Shown: positions 1-10,061, counted from the first letter of the stretch. The stretch is DNA of 64,000 bases from Sphingomonas pseudosanguinis (GCF_014196255.1 NZ_JACIDH010000002.1:310001-374000); one strand, 5' to 3'. Program-made: numbers and translations. Notes: generated by a model not told the origin, from the sequence alone.

Positions 1-1672
1 CAGCCTCGCGCGCAATCCGATCAACGGCATCTTCCGGGGGGATATGCGCCGCGCCGATCAGGTCGGCGATTTTTTTTCCGACCGCTATATCGCGGCCGAA
101 CGCGCGGCCGCGCAAAAGGATATGGCGGAGCTGGGTCGGATTGACCGTGCCAAGCTGACCCCGACCGATCAGATCGCCTATGACGTATTCCGCAACCAGA
201 CCGAGATGTCGCTAAAAGGTCTGGACCCGGCCATCGTCGCGCTGACGATCGTGCGGCCGATGGATCATTTCTATGGCATCCAGACCTTCTATCCCGAATT
301 CGCTTCGGGTCAGGGCGCCGCACCTTTCAATACGGTGGTCGATTACGAGAACAACCTGAAGCGCAACGTCGAATATGCCCGGCTGCTCGACGAAGCGATC
401 GGTCGCTTTCGACAGGGTATGAAGAGCGGCGTCGTCCAGCCCAAGCTGGTCGTTCGCAACATGATCACGCAGTTCGACAATCTGCTGGCGGGCAAGCCGG
501 AGGAGTCGACCTTCTATGCGCCGGTCAAGAAATTTCCCGCCGCCATTCCGGCCGCCGACCGCACCCGGCTGACCGCCGCCTATGCGACGCAGATCCGCGA
601 CGTGATTATCCCCGCCCAGCGCCGGATGCGCGATTTCCTCGCCACGACCTATCTGCCCGCCGCGCGCGACAGCGTCGGCCTGTCGGGCATGCCGGGCGGT
701 GCGAAGCTCTATGCCTATCTCATTGAGCAGAACACGACGCTGCCGCTTCAGGCCGAGGCGGTCCACCAGCTCGGTCTGTCGGAGGTCGCGCGCATCCTGA
801 AGGCGATGGAGGTCCAGAAGCAGGCGGTCGGCTTTAAGGGCAGCCTGCCCGAATTCTTCACCTTCCTGCGCACCGATACGCAGTTCCAGCCCAAATCGGC
901 GCAGCAGCTGCGTGAAGGCTATGAAGCGATCGGCCGCCGTGTCGATGCGCGTATCCGCGAGCAATTCTCGCTGATCCCGAAGACCGCGCTCGAAATCCGG
1001 CCCGTCCCCGCCTTCAAGGAAAAGACCGACGCCGGCGGCTCCTATCAGGGCGGCACGCCTGATGGCTCACGGCCGGGTGCCTTCTATTACAATACCTATG
1101 ACCTGCCGTCGCGCTACATGTGGGAGATGGAGACGCTGTATCTGCACGAAGCGGTGCCGGGCCATCATTTCCAGATCAGCCTGGCGCAGGAGAATGCCGC
1201 GCTGCCCGCCTTCATGCGCTTCGGCGGCAATACCGCCTATGCGGAAGGCTGGGCGCTCTATGCCGAGACGCTGTGGCCCGAACTGGGCATGGAGACCGAT
1301 CCCTATCAGCGGATGGGCGGGCTGAATGACGAGATGCTGCGCGCGATGCGGCTGGTCGTCGACACCGGCATCCATGCCAAGGGTTGGACCCGCGATCAGG
1401 CGATCGACTATATGCTCGTCAATTCGCCGATGGCGCGGACCGACGCGACCGCCGAGGTCGAGCGCTATATCGCCATTCCGGGCCAGGCGCTGGCCTATAA
1501 GATCGGTCAGCTGACGATCAGCCGGGTGAAGGCGAAAGCGCAGGCCGAACTGGGTGCCAAGTTCGATCCGCGCCGCTTCCACGCCGAAATCCTCGATACC
1601 GGCGCACTGCCGATGCCGGTGCTGGAGCAGAAGATCGACGCGTGGATCGCGGCCGAAAAGCGCCGCGCCTGA
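1..1672 (+). CDS. DUF885 family protein, 3' part (5' end outside window)
   Basis: The reading frame is open from the first complete codon (base 2) to the TGA at 1670-1672, so the gene starts upstream and about 556 residues are visible. The visible start matches the early part of DUF885 proteins (SLARNPINGIFRGDMR), so a signal peptide and a short N-terminal segment are probably missing. The family is related to zinc metallopeptidases and is often exported. The metal-site-like segment LHEAVPGHHFQ is present, followed by the conserved EGWALYAETLW. The ATG at 44 lies inside this homology and is not the true start. The substrate is unknown; a peptidase or carboxypeptidase-like role is family-level inference. 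Confidence 0.85.
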   Translation, partial: SLARNPINGIFRGDMRRADQVGDFFSDRYIAAERAAAQKDMAELGRIDRAKLTPTDQIAYDVFRNQTEMSLKGLDPAIVALTIVRPMDHFYGIQTFYPEFASGQGAAPFNTVVDYENNLKRNVEYARLLDEAIGRFRQGMKSGVVQPKLVVRNMITQFDNLLAGKPEESTFYAPVKKFPAAIPAADRTRLTAAYATQIRDVIIPAQRRMRDFLATTYLPAARDSVGLSGMPGGAKLYAYLIEQNTTLPLQAEAVHQLGLSEVARILKAMEVQKQAVGFKGSLPEFFTFLRTDTQFQPKSAQQLREGYEAIGRRVDARIREQFSLIPKTALEIRPVPAFKEKTDAGGSYQGGTPDGSRPGAFYYNTYDLPSRYMWEMETLYLHEAVPGHHFQISLAQENAALPAFMRFGGNTAYAEGWALYAETLWPELGMETDPYQRMGGLNDEMLRAMRLVVDTGIHAKGWTRDQAIDYMLVNSPMARTDATAEVERYIAIPGQALAYKIGQLTISRVKAKAQAELGAKFDPRRFHAEILDTGALPMPVLEQKIDAWIAAEKRRA

Positions 1673-1680
1673 ACGCGCAT

Positions 1681-1704
1681 GGGAGGGGCCGGCCGGCCTC
1701 TCCC
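1681..1704. terminator. hairpin between convergent DUF885 and regA genes
   Basis: A ten-pair stem (one G-T) closes on the tetraloop GGCC, with arms GGGAGGGGCC and GGCCTCTCCC. It fills most of the 39-bp gap between two convergent stop codons. No T-run follows on either strand, so it is a plausible but non-canonical bidirectional terminator. Confidence 0.55.
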
Positions 1705-1711
1705 TCAAGCG

Positions 1712-2248
1712 TCAGGGAACGTGACGTTTTTCCAGTTTCCGCGCGAGCGTGCGGCGGTGCATCCCCAGCCGCCGTGCGGTTTCCGAGATGTTGAAGTTGG
1801 TGTCGGCCAGCGTCTCGTTGATCCGCTCCCACTCCAGCGTCTTGATGGAACTGGGCCGGTCGGTGATCGCCGTCGTCGCATCGCCGCTCGCCTTGTGAAA
1901 GGCAGCCTCGATGTCGTCGGTGTTGGACGGCTTGGCGAGATAATGGCAGGCCCCCAGCTTGATCGCCTCCACCGCCGTGGCGATGCTGGCGAAGCCGGTC
2001 AGCACGACGATCAGCATTTCGGGATCATGCGCGTGCAGTGTCTGAACACAGGCGAGGCCCGAGGCTTGCCCGAGTTTCAGGTCGACGACCGCGTAACGCG
2101 GGGTCATCTCCGCCAGGACCGCGATCAGCGCATCGGGGCTGTTGGCGACGCGGACGTCATAGCCGCGCCGCTCGAACGACCGCTGGAGCGTGCGGGCGAA
2201 GGTGTCGTCATCCTCGACAATTATCAGCGAGCGCTCGCCGTCCATCAT
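1712..2248 (-). CDS. regA: RegA/PrrA/ActR-type response regulator
   Basis: This 178-residue protein has an N-terminal receiver domain (acidic pocket VEDDD, phospho-acceptor Asp56 in YAVVDLKLG, conserved Lys in LAKPS). A Fis-like helix-turn-helix follows at the C terminus (NISETARRLGMHRRTLARK). This is the layout and length of RegA/PrrA/ActR/RoxR redox regulators. The start ATG at 2248 overlaps the stop of the upstream kinase gene (ATGA), which pairs it with that RegB-like kinase. Family knowledge says RegA controls terminal oxidases and other energy genes, which fits its place at the end of the cyo operon. Feedback on cyo is inference. Confidence 0.92.
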   Translation of the reverse strand: MMDGERSLIIVEDDDTFARTLQRSFERRGYDVRVANSPDALIAVLAEMTPRYAVVDLKLGQASGLACVQTLHAHDPEMLIVVLTGFASIATAVEAIKLGACHYLAKPSNTDDIEAAFHKASGDATTAITDRPSSIKTLEWERINETLADTNFNISETARRLGMHRRTLARKLEKRHVP

Positions 2249-3555
2249 CTCTTCCGATCCGTCATGCCGATCATACCCAGAGGTAGGGTCAACGTCACCG
2301 TCGCGCCACCCTCGGGCCGGTTCTTCGCCTCGATGCGACCGCCCAGCTTGCGCACGACGCTCGACACCAGGAACAGGCCCACGCCATGCCCCTCGCCCTT
2401 CGTCGATTGCTGCGGCCGACCGACCTGCGCCAGCGTTGCGGGGGTGAAGCCGGGGCCGCGATCGGAAACCCGGATCGCCACCGTATCCCCCTCGCGCGTC
2501 ACGCTCAGCCCGACGCCGCGCGGCGATGCCTCGGCGGCATTGTCGAGCACGTTCCAGACCGCCTGCTTGATCGCCGGGTCCGAGACGATCGGGGCATCGT
2601 CCTCGGTCCGAGTATAGTCGAACGGGACCTGGGCATGGGTTGCGCGCCATTCGCCGACGATGGCGTCGATGAACAGGCCGACCTCCGACTGCTCGGCCGC
2701 CTCGCCACGTGGCTCGCCGGCCGATTGCAGGATGCGGGTGACGATCGCCTTGCAGCGCTGGACCTCCGCCTGCATCTCGGCGATCTCGCCCATCAGTTCG
2801 GCATCGTCGCGCAGGCGGGGCATGCGGCGCCAGTCGCTGAGGATCACCGACAGGCTGGCGAGCGGCGTACCCAGTTCGTGCGCCGCGCCCGAGGCGAGCA
2901 GGCCCATGCGGACGATATGATCCTCCTCGGAGGCCTGTTGTCGGAAGTCGGCGATGCGTGCCGCGTTCTGGCGGAGATTCTCGCTGATCCGCGTGACGAA
3001 CAGGATCAGCAACCCCGCGACGATCGCGAAGCCCAGCCAATTGCCCAGCGTATGCAGCCCGGCAATGTCCCCGAACAACCAGGGAGGAAAGGCCAGTGGG
3101 CGATGGTGCAACGACAACAGTCCGAAGCAGATGCCGGTGATCCCGGCCAGGGCCCAGGCGGACCATGTCTCGAGCAGGACCGCGCCGAGCACGACCTGGA
3201 TCAAATAGAGCGAGATGAACGGATTGGTCGCGCCGCCCGACAGGAACAGCTGCAGCGTCAGCGTGCCGACGTCGAACATCAGCGCGAACAGCAGCTCGGT
3301 ATTGGTGATGCGGTGGAAGCGGAGCCGGAAATGGCTCAGCAGGTTGATCGCGACCGCCATCGCCAGGACGCCCATCATCGCGGCGATGGGCAGTTGCACC
3401 CCCATGACGCGATTGACGAACAGGATCGTCACCAGCTGGCCCGCCACCGCCATCCAGCGCAGATGGATGAGCTGGCGCATATTGGCGGTGCCGGCGGTCG
3501 CATCGGGTTCGCGCGGCCGGACGGTGAACGGCAGATAGGGCGGCGCTGCGGTCAT
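2245..3555 (-). CDS. regB: RegB/PrrB/ActS-type redox sensor histidine kinase
   Basis: A 436-residue membrane kinase. About six hydrophobic segments span roughly residues 30-190. They contain GGATNPF at 107-113, the heptapeptide linked to ubiquinone binding in RegB. The H-box is AAHELGTPLASL with His226. A cysteine at 268 (QRCKAI) lies where RegB carries its redox-active Cys in the dimerisation region. The ATP-binding domain ends with RPEGGATVTLTLPLG. The start at 3555 forms ATGA with the stop of surf1; an upstream in-frame start (3576) would run further into surf1 and is less likely. It probably senses quinone-pool redox state and phosphorylates the next gene's product. Confidence 0.92.
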   Translation of the reverse strand: MTAAPPYLPFTVRPREPDATAGTANMRQLIHLRWMAVAGQLVTILFVNRVMGVQLPIAAMMGVLAMAVAINLLSHFRLRFHRITNTELLFALMFDVGTLTLQLFLSGGATNPFISLYLIQVVLGAVLLETWSAWALAGITGICFGLLSLHHRPLAFPPWLFGDIAGLHTLGNWLGFAIVAGLLILFVTRISENLRQNAARIADFRQQASEEDHIVRMGLLASGAAHELGTPLASLSVILSDWRRMPRLRDDAELMGEIAEMQAEVQRCKAIVTRILQSAGEPRGEAAEQSEVGLFIDAIVGEWRATHAQVPFDYTRTEDDAPIVSDPAIKQAVWNVLDNAAEASPRGVGLSVTREGDTVAIRVSDRGPGFTPATLAQVGRPQQSTKGEGHGVGLFLVSSVVRKLGGRIEAKNRPEGGATVTLTLPLGMIGMTDRKR

Positions 3556-4265
3556 CGCTCGCGGCCGGGCCGCCACACGATGACCAACCCGACGACCGTC
3601 AGGATCGCCAGCCCGAACCAGGTCAGCGCATAGGACAAATGGCTGTTGCGGAAGCTGACGACGGTCAGCCCCCCGACGGGATAACCGCCGGGGTTCGGCG
3701 TGGCATCGGCATCGATGAAATAGGGAGCGACGGGGCCAAGCTCCTTGGCGGTGGCGATGGCCGCCACGTCGCGCGAATACCAGCGATCGGCGGCGGGATC
3801 GTTCGAGCGCAGGAAGCCGCCGCCCGGTTCGCTGACCCGCACCAGCCCGGTGACCGTGACGGGGCCGGAGGGGCGATCATGATCCGCCCGCTTTTCCGCC
3901 GGGACATAGCCGCGATTGACGAGGATGGTGAAGCGCGGGCCGACCAGCGGCGTCATGACCCAATAGCCCGGCCCACGCTCGGTCACGGCCTGAACAAAGG
4001 TTTCGCGGTCGTTACGGAACGTGCCTCGTACGGTCACGCGGCGATAGACATCGGCCGAACTGGCTGTCGGGGGGGCTGCGACCGGCGGGGCGTCAAGCCG
4101 CGCATTCACCGTCGCGATCAGATCGAGCTTCCAGAGGCGGCGATGAAGCTGCCACACGCCCAGGGAAATGAAGCCCGCGATCAGCGCCAGGCCGATCGCG
4201 GTCAGGATGACCGGCATCAGCGGCGAGCGGTCCCGCCGCCCGCCTCCGATGCCCGTCCCGGCCAT
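3552..4265 (-). CDS. surf1: SURF1 family oxidase assembly protein
   Basis: A 237-residue protein with an N-terminal membrane helix (about 17-37), a periplasmic domain and a C-terminal helix (about 208-228), the standard SURF1 topology. The motif LGVWQLHRRLWK follows the first helix, and GYVPAEKRAD lies in the central region. SURF1 proteins help insert heme into subunit I of heme-copper oxidases. A bo3-specific variant (Surf1q) is known from Paracoccus, so its presence in a quinol oxidase operon is reasonable. The start overlaps the cyoD stop by one base (TAATG) and its stop overlaps the regB start. Confidence 0.93.
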   Translation of the reverse strand: MAGTGIGGGRRDRSPLMPVILTAIGLALIAGFISLGVWQLHRRLWKLDLIATVNARLDAPPVAAPPTASSADVYRRVTVRGTFRNDRETFVQAVTERGPGYWVMTPLVGPRFTILVNRGYVPAEKRADHDRPSGPVTVTGLVRVSEPGGGFLRSNDPAADRWYSRDVAAIATAKELGPVAPYFIDADATPNPGGYPVGGLTVVSFRNSHLSYALTWFGLAILTVVGLVIVWRPGRER

Positions 4266-4672
4266 TACATGCCGCCGCCCATTTGGGCGGCCATGTCCGG
4301 CATCATGTTGGTGTTCATGTGATACATGACCCAGATCGATCCGCTCAGCGTGATGACGACCAGCACGGCGGTAAACACCAGCGCCATCATCGTCCAGCCG
4401 CCTTCCGACTTGGTGTTCATGTGCAGGAAGAAGATCATGTGGACGACGATCTGCACGAACGCCAGCGCCATGATGACCAGCGCGGTCGTCTGGGTATCAC
4501 CCAGGCCGCCGGTCATCACCGCCCAGAACGGGATCGCGGTCAGGATCACCGATAGCACGAACCCGATCATGTAGCCCTTCATCGAGCCGTGACCATGGGT
4601 GTCGCCATGCGAATGGAGGTCGTGGTCCAGGTTGGCGTGATCGCCATGACCATGGGGAGGATGAGCGCTCAA
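4265..4672 (-). CDS. cyoD: cytochrome o ubiquinol oxidase subunit IV (CyoD)
   Basis: Small subunit of the bo3 quinol oxidase, needed for assembly and stability of the complex. Three membrane helices are visible, starting at [20 protein letters not shown], with the family sequence [11 protein letters not shown] in the second. I chose a TTG start at 4672 because it overlaps the cyoC stop (TTGA), giving 135 residues with a His-rich N terminus (HPPHGHGDH). An in-frame GTG at 4753 would sit inside cyoC. The first ATG gives a shorter protein starting at MKGYM. The length is slightly above the E. coli protein because of the His-rich head. Confidence 0.88.
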   Translation of the reverse strand: MSAHPPHGHGDHANLDHDLHSHGDTHGHGSMKGYMIGFVLSVILTAIPFWAVMTGGLGDTQTTALVIMALAFVQIVVHMIFFLHMNTKSEGGWTMMALVFTAVLVVITLSGSIWVMYHMNTNMMPDMAAQMGGGM

Positions 4673-5307
4673 CGGAGAACTCCCAGCAGATAGACAAAGG
4701 TGAAGACACCGATCCAGACGACGTCCAGGAAGTGCCAGAACATCGACAGGCACATCAGGCGGCGCTTGTTCGCCTCCAGCAGGCCGAAGCGGCCGACCTG
4801 CACCATCAGCGTGACCAGCCAGATGATGCCGAAGGTAACGTGCAGACCGTGCGTGCCGACCAGCGTGAAGAAGGACGACAGGAAAGCCGAACGCTGCGGC
4901 GTCGCACCCTCATGGATGAGATTGGCGAATTCGTAGAGTTCGATCGACAGGAAGGCGAGACCGAACAGGCCGGTGATCGCCAGCCAGATCTGCACCTGCG
5001 CCTTCTGGTTCTTCTCCATCGCGATCATGGCGAAGCCATAGGTGATCGACGACAGCAGCAGCATCGAGGTGTTGAGCGCGACGAGCGGGAGTTCGAAAAT
5101 CTCCCGCGGCGTCGGCCCGCCGGCGTAGCTGGTGCCGAGCACGCCGTAGGTGGCGAACAGGATCGCGAAGATGAGGCAGTCGCTCATCAGATACATCCAG
5201 AAGCCGATGGCGGTCGAGCCACCGGATTCGTGATGATGATCCTCGTCCTCGACCAGATAATAGGTCGGGTTCTTGGCCGGATCGGCGCTCAGAACATCAG
5301 TCGACAT
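4669..5307 (-). CDS. cyoC: cytochrome o ubiquinol oxidase subunit III (CyoC)
   Basis: A 212-residue heme-copper oxidase subunit III of the short, five-helix quinol-oxidase type. Conserved sequences include [20 protein letters not shown] near residue 35, [13 protein letters not shown] in the middle and [20 protein letters not shown] at the C terminus. The N-terminal head is acidic and His-rich. Subunit III stabilises the complex and supports proton uptake. The gene starts four bases after the cyoB stop and its own stop overlaps the cyoD start, so the four oxidase genes are coupled. Confidence 0.96.
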   Translation of the reverse strand: MSTDVLSADPAKNPTYYLVEDEDHHHESGGSTAIGFWMYLMSDCLIFAILFATYGVLGTSYAGGPTPREIFELPLVALNTSMLLLSSITYGFAMIAMEKNQKAQVQIWLAITGLFGLAFLSIELYEFANLIHEGATPQRSAFLSSFFTLVGTHGLHVTFGIIWLVTLMVQVGRFGLLEANKRRLMCLSMFWHFLDVVWIGVFTFVYLLGVLR

Positions 5308-5310
5308 GGA

Positions 5311-7305
5311 TCAGGCTCCCTGCCCGAGCAGACGACGCCGCTCGTTTTCCGTTGCCACGACCTCATCGACGGGGATGTAGTAATCGCGGTCATAATTGAA
5401 CGTGTGCCAGATGGCGACGACGATGACACCGATCAGGCCGAAGGCAGCGAGCCACCACATGTACCAGATCATGCCGAAGCCGGCAGCGGTCGACAGTGCG
5501 GCGATGATCACGCCGGTGCCCGTGTTCTTGGGCATGTGGATCGGACGATAGCCCTCCACCGGCGCCTGTGCCTTCTTGTCCTTCATGTCGTACCAGGCAT
5601 CCAGTTCGTGGATGACGGGCGTGAAGGCGAAGTTGTACTGCGGCGGCGGCGACGAGGTCGCCCATTCCAGCGTGCGGCCGTCCCAGGGATCGCCGGTCAC
5701 GTCGCGCAGCTCTTCCTTCTTCCAGATCGACACGCCGATCTGAACCAGGAAGGCACCGATACCGCCCGCGATCATCAGCGCACCGAACAGCGCGACGATG
5801 AAGAGGGGCTGGAGCGACGGGTCCTCGAAGTGGTGCAGACGACGGGTCACGCCCATGAAGCCCAGGATGTAGAGCGGCGTGAAGGCGACCCAGAAGCCGA
5901 TGACCCACAGCCAGAACGACACCTTGCCCCAGAACTCGTTGAGCTTGAACCCGAAGGCCTTGGGCCACCAGTAGTTGATCGCGGCAAAGGCACCGAACAG
6001 CACGCCACCGATGATCACGTTGTGGAAGTGCGCGATCAGGAACAGCGAGTTGTGCAGCACGAAGTCGGCGGGCGGAACGGCCAGCAGAACGCCGGTCATG
6101 CCACCGATGGTGAAGGTCAGCATGAACGCGATGGTCCACATCATCGGCAGTTCGAACCGGATGCGCCCCTTGTACATGGTGAACAGCCAGTTGAAGATCT
6201 TCGCCCCCGTCGGGATCGAGATCACCATGGTGGTGATGCCGAAGAACGAGTTGACGCTGGCGCCCGAACCCATGGTGAAGAAGTGGTGCAGCCATACCAG
6301 GTACGACAGGATCGTGATCACGATCGTGGCGTAGACCATCGAGGTATAGCCGAACAGACGCTTGCCCGAGAAGGTCGAGGTGACTTCCGAGAACACGCCG
6401 AACAGCGGCAGGATCAGGATGTAGACCTCCGGGTGGCCCCAGATCCAGATCAGGTTCACGTACATCATCGGGTTGCCGCCGAGATTGTTCGTGAAGAAAT
6501 TGGTGCCGACATAACGGTCGAGCGACAGCAGGACGAGCGTGGCGGTCAGCACGGGGAAGCTGGCGACGATCAGGACGTTCGCGCACAGCGAGGTCCAGCA
6601 GAACACCGGCAGCTTCATCATGGTCATGCCCGGCGCGCGCATCTTGATGATGGTCGCGATCAGGTTGATGCCCGACAGGGTCGTACCGACGCCGGCCACC
6701 TGAAGTGCCCAGATATAATAGTCGACACCGACATCCGGACTGAAGTCCAGCTCCGACAGCGGCGGGAAGGCCAGCCAGCCGGTCCGCGCGAACTCACCGA
6801 TGAACAGCGAGGCCATCACCAGCACCACACCGCCCGCGGTCATCCAGAAGCTCAGATTGTTGAGATACGGGAAGGACACGTCGCGCGCGCCGATCTGGAG
6901 CGGGATGATATAGTTCATCAGGCCGGTGATGATCGGCATCGCCACGAAGAAGATCATGATGACGCCGTGGGCGGTGAACACCTGATCATAGTGGTGCGAA
7001 TTCAGGAAGCCCTGATTGTCGCCGAACGCGATCGCCTGCTGCCCGCGCATCATCAGCGCGTCGGCAAAGCCGCGCAGCAGCATCACGATGCCCAGGATCA
7101 TGTACATGATGCCGATGCGCTTGTGGTCGACCGTGGTGAACCACTCCTTCCAGAGATAGCCCCACAGCTTGAACTTGGTGATGAGCGCCAGCACCGCGAG
7201 ACCGCCGACCGCGACACCCAGGAAGGTGCCGACGACGATGGGCTCGTGGATCGGTAGCGATTCGAACGACAGGCGTCCGAAAATGGTCTTTAATGTCTGA
7301 TCCAT
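5311..7305 (-). CDS. cyoB: cytochrome o ubiquinol oxidase subunit I (CyoB)
   Basis: Catalytic subunit, 664 residues, close to the usual CyoB length. Heme and copper ligands are all visible: His113 in [10 protein letters not shown], the cross-linked His-Tyr pair in WGHPEVYIL, the CuB histidines in WLHHFF and the heme histidines in IAHFHNV. The quinone-site region [13 protein letters not shown] with HHYDQ is typical of ubiquinol rather than cytochrome c oxidases. It oxidises ubiquinol, reduces oxygen to water and pumps protons across the inner membrane. It lies 11 bases downstream of cyoA. Confidence 0.98.
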   Translation of the reverse strand: MDQTLKTIFGRLSFESLPIHEPIVVGTFLGVAVGGLAVLALITKFKLWGYLWKEWFTTVDHKRIGIMYMILGIVMLLRGFADALMMRGQQAIAFGDNQGFLNSHHYDQVFTAHGVIMIFFVAMPIITGLMNYIIPLQIGARDVSFPYLNNLSFWMTAGGVVLVMASLFIGEFARTGWLAFPPLSELDFSPDVGVDYYIWALQVAGVGTTLSGINLIATIIKMRAPGMTMMKLPVFCWTSLCANVLIVASFPVLTATLVLLSLDRYVGTNFFTNNLGGNPMMYVNLIWIWGHPEVYILILPLFGVFSEVTSTFSGKRLFGYTSMVYATIVITILSYLVWLHHFFTMGSGASVNSFFGITTMVISIPTGAKIFNWLFTMYKGRIRFELPMMWTIAFMLTFTIGGMTGVLLAVPPADFVLHNSLFLIAHFHNVIIGGVLFGAFAAINYWWPKAFGFKLNEFWGKVSFWLWVIGFWVAFTPLYILGFMGVTRRLHHFEDPSLQPLFIVALFGALMIAGGIGAFLVQIGVSIWKKEELRDVTGDPWDGRTLEWATSSPPPQYNFAFTPVIHELDAWYDMKDKKAQAPVEGYRPIHMPKNTGTGVIIAALSTAAGFGMIWYMWWLAAFGLIGVIVVAIWHTFNYDRDYYIPVDEVVATENERRRLLGQGA

Positions 7306-7316
7306 GATGGCGTGCC

Positions 7317-8528
7317 TCAGCCGCGACCCGCACCGGCATGACCTAGGGTCTGCGGGCCGGGGGTCTGCGGGATGGAAAGGAAGGACATACGGCGGTTCTT
7401 CATGTCACCCGGCTGCTGCACGCCGTTCGACGGCAGCGGCTCCTTGCTCTGGTGCGGCGAGGTCTGGATTTCCTCGGGCGACTTTTCGAGCGCACCCTTG
7501 GTCCGCTCACCGTGCATCGGGCCGGTATTGTTGACGGGCGGATTGCCCTCGCCGACCTTCATCTCATGCGGGTCGCCGCCACCGGTCATCCGGTCGTGCA
7601 TCATCACGTCGGACATGCAGGGCGTGTTCTCGGCGACGCAGCGATTGACGACGCGGTCGAACAGGCCGTTCTGCACGCCGCTGAAATACATGGCGGGCAC
7701 ATATTCGCTCGGCTTTTCGACGGTCAGGAACGACGCGCGGGTCAGCGGACCCTGGCCCTTGCCCTGCCCGGCCTGCGAGCTGCGGACCTTTTCGACCCAC
7801 TGGTCGAAACCGCTCGACTGCATGGCATAGACGGGGAAGTGCATGCCCGAGAAGCCCGCGCCGCTATAGTGCGACGACAGCCCCTTGAACGTGCCCTCGC
7901 GGTTCAGCGCCGCGTGCAGCCTCGTCTCCATGCCGGGCATGGTGTAGATCATGCCGGCCATCGCGGGGATGTAGAAGGCGTTCATCACCGAGGTGCCGGT
8001 CAGGCGGAACTCAACCGGACGGTCGACCGGCAGCGCCAGTTCGTTGACCGTGGCGATGCCCTGTTCGGGCAGGATGAACAGCCATTTCCAGTCGAGCGCG
8101 ACTACCTGCACCTGCAGCGGCTTGACGCTCGCCGCCACCGGCTGGCCGGGGGCGGTCCGCTCGATCGGGCGATAGGGGTCGAGCAGATGGGTGCTCGTCC
8201 AGGTCACCGCACCCAGACAGATGATGATCAGCAGCGGCGCCGACCAGATGACCAGCTCCAGCATGGTGGAGTGGTCGAACTCCGGATCATATTCGGCGTC
8301 CGTATTGCTCTTGCGATAGCGCCACGCGAACAGCACCGTCAGCGCCATCACCGGAATGATGATGAGCAGCATCAGGGCCGTCGCGATCAGCACCAGATCG
8401 CGTTGCTGCACGGCGACGTCACCGGCAGGGTTGAGCACGACCGCGTCGCATCCCCCCAGCATGGCCAGGAGGGGCAAGGCGGCCCAGCGAAGAGGGCGCA
8501 GGCGCGCAAGGCTCGACGAATGAGACAT
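7317..8528 (-). CDS. cyoA: cytochrome o ubiquinol oxidase subunit II (CyoA), lipoprotein
   Basis: A 403-residue protein. A lipoprotein signal with lipobox LGGC (Cys at residue 27) is followed by two membrane helices and a cupredoxin-type periplasmic domain. The sequence [16 protein letters not shown] is typical of quinol-oxidase subunit II, and the CuA cysteine pair of cytochrome c oxidases is absent. Beyond the usual end (E. coli CyoA has about 315 residues) there is a hydrophilic tail of roughly 90 residues rich in Pro, Gly and Met. I place the start at the ATG at 8528 because it sits directly before the signal peptide. No strong ribosome binding site precedes it. First gene of the operon. 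Confidence 0.94.
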   Translation of the reverse strand: MSHSSSLARLRPLRWAALPLLAMLGGCDAVVLNPAGDVAVQQRDLVLIATALMLLIIIPVMALTVLFAWRYRKSNTDAEYDPEFDHSTMLELVIWSAPLLIIICLGAVTWTSTHLLDPYRPIERTAPGQPVAASVKPLQVQVVALDWKWLFILPEQGIATVNELALPVDRPVEFRLTGTSVMNAFYIPAMAGMIYTMPGMETRLHAALNREGTFKGLSSHYSGAGFSGMHFPVYAMQSSGFDQWVEKVRSSQAGQGKGQGPLTRASFLTVEKPSEYVPAMYFSGVQNGLFDRVVNRCVAENTPCMSDVMMHDRMTGGGDPHEMKVGEGNPPVNNTGPMHGERTKGALEKSPEEIQTSPHQSKEPLPSNGVQQPGDMKNRRMSFLSIPQTPGPQTLGHAGAGRG

Positions 8529-8566
8529 ATGGCATGGGCCGCTACGCCTTTGCTGCACCTGCGCAC

Positions 8567-8585
8567 ATTGGACAGTTTGTCCAAT
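8567..8585. promoter_or_regulatory. perfect palindrome upstream of cyoA, candidate operator
   Basis: ATTGGACA and TGTCCAAT form a perfect eight-base dyad around a three-base centre (GTT), 38 bp before the cyoA start and about 115 bp before the divergent MFS start. A GC-rich dyad (CCCCG-CCGGC-CGGGG) follows at 8587-8601. The first is the right size for a dimeric repressor or activator site in the cyo promoter. The binding protein is unknown. Confidence 0.5.
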
Positions 8586-8700
8586 CCCCGCCGGCCGGGG
8601 AATGGCGCATAGGCGCAGCACAATGGCGGTTCTGCGCGGTCATTTTGCGCCGCAACCGAACCGCTGACAGGAACATGCAAGAAGTCAGGACTGGCAGCCG

Positions 8701-10035
8701 ATGAGCGCAGAGTTAACCGCATCGACCTCGACGCCCCTTGAGCGGGACGCGCGGCTGGTCAATGCCCGCGATCCGCACCATGTCGCGCCGGGCGATATCG
8801 CCATCGGCGTCATCATCGGGCGTACCTCGGAATTTTTCGACTTCTTCGTGTACGCCATCGCCTCGGTGCTGGTGTTCCCGTCGCTGATCTTCCCCTATGT
8901 CGATGCGCTGACCGGCACGATCTATTCGTTCGCGCTGTTCTCGCTGGCGTTCATCGCGCGGCCGATCGGCACCTTTATCTTCATGGCGGTCGACCGCAAT
9001 CTGGGCCGCGGGGTCAAGCTGACCATCGCATTGTTCCTGCTCGGCGGTTCGACCATGGCGATCGCCTTCCTGCCCGGTTATGCACAGATCGGCACGTCGG
9101 CGGCGGTGCTGCTGGGCATTTTCCGCATCATGCAGGGCCTGGCGCTGGGCGGCGCCTGGGACGGCCTGCCCTCGCTGCTGTCGCTGAACGCGCCGGAGCG
9201 TCGTCGCGGCTGGTATGCGATGATCCCGCAGCTGGGCGCACCGCTCGGCCTGCTGGTCGCCAACGGCCTGTTCGCCTTCTTCCTGACGACGCTCAGCACC
9301 GCCGATTTCCTCGACTGGGGCTGGCGCTATCCGTTCTTCGTGGCGTTCGCGATCAATGTCGTGGCGCTCTTCGCCCGGCTTCGCATCGTCGCGACCCCGG
9401 AATTCCAGCGCATGTTCGAGAGCCGCGAGCTTCAACCCGCGCCGGTCGGCGAGACACTGCGCACCGAAGGTCGCACCGTCATCCTCGGCGCCTTCGCGCC
9501 GCTCGCCAGCTTCGCGATGTTCCACATCGTGACCGTGTTCCCGCTGTCCTGGGTCGTCCTGTTCAACAAGGAACAGCCGCAGGACTTCATGATGATCGAG
9601 ATCATCGGCAGCATCGTCGGCGTTCTCGCCATCCTGGCGTCGGGCAAGATCGCCGACCGCGTCGGCCGCCGCACGCTGCTGGGCTTCTCCGCCGCCGCGA
9701 TCGCGGCTTATGCGGGCTTCGCGCCGCAGCTGCTCGACAATGGTGGCACCGGTGAGACGATCTACATCGTGCTGGGCTTCCTGCTACTCGGCCTGGGCTT
9801 CGGCCAGTCGTCGGGCGTTATCAACTCGGGCTTCTCGCCGCTGCGTCGCTATACGGGTGCGGCGATCACGTCCGACCTCGCCTGGCTGATCGGTGCGGGC
9901 TTCGCGCCGCTGGCCGCGCTGCTGCTGTCGAGCAATTTCGGCCTGTTGTCGGTCGGCGCCTATCTGCTGTCGGGTGCGGTCTGCACGCTGGCAGCGCTGG
10001 GCATCAACAAGGAGCTGGCGAAGCGCTCGGCCTGA
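8701..10035 (+). CDS. MFS transporter of the metabolite:proton symporter type
   Basis: A 444-residue membrane protein with about twelve hydrophobic helices. The N-terminal half has GRTSEFFDFFVYAIAS and IARPIGTFIF, typical of the ProP/ShiA/KgtP-like metabolite:H+ symporter branch. The second-half loop motif ADRVGRRTLLG is intact. The substrate cannot be read from the sequence; organic acids or osmolytes are usual for the family. It is transcribed divergently from the cyo operon across a 172-bp region containing the 8567-8585 palindrome, so shared control is possible. The ATG at 8701 has only a weak upstream ribosome binding site. Confidence 0.88.
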   Translation: MSAELTASTSTPLERDARLVNARDPHHVAPGDIAIGVIIGRTSEFFDFFVYAIASVLVFPSLIFPYVDALTGTIYSFALFSLAFIARPIGTFIFMAVDRNLGRGVKLTIALFLLGGSTMAIAFLPGYAQIGTSAAVLLGIFRIMQGLALGGAWDGLPSLLSLNAPERRRGWYAMIPQLGAPLGLLVANGLFAFFLTTLSTADFLDWGWRYPFFVAFAINVVALFARLRIVATPEFQRMFESRELQPAPVGETLRTEGRTVILGAFAPLASFAMFHIVTVFPLSWVVLFNKEQPQDFMMIEIIGSIVGVLAILASGKIADRVGRRTLLGFSAAAIAAYAGFAPQLLDNGGTGETIYIVLGFLLLGLGFGQSSGVINSGFSPLRRYTGAAITSDLAWLIGAGFAPLAALLLSSNFGLLSVGAYLLSGAVCTLAALGINKELAKRSA

Positions 10036-10061
10036 GCGGACGCCCGCTATCGCGAACGAAG

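Noticed and set aside
4732..7257. Plus-strand open frame of 841 codons opposite cyoB and cyoC
   Set aside because: Low-complexity His/Asp/Arg/Gln translation, and the minus strand carries intact oxidase subunits with all ligands.
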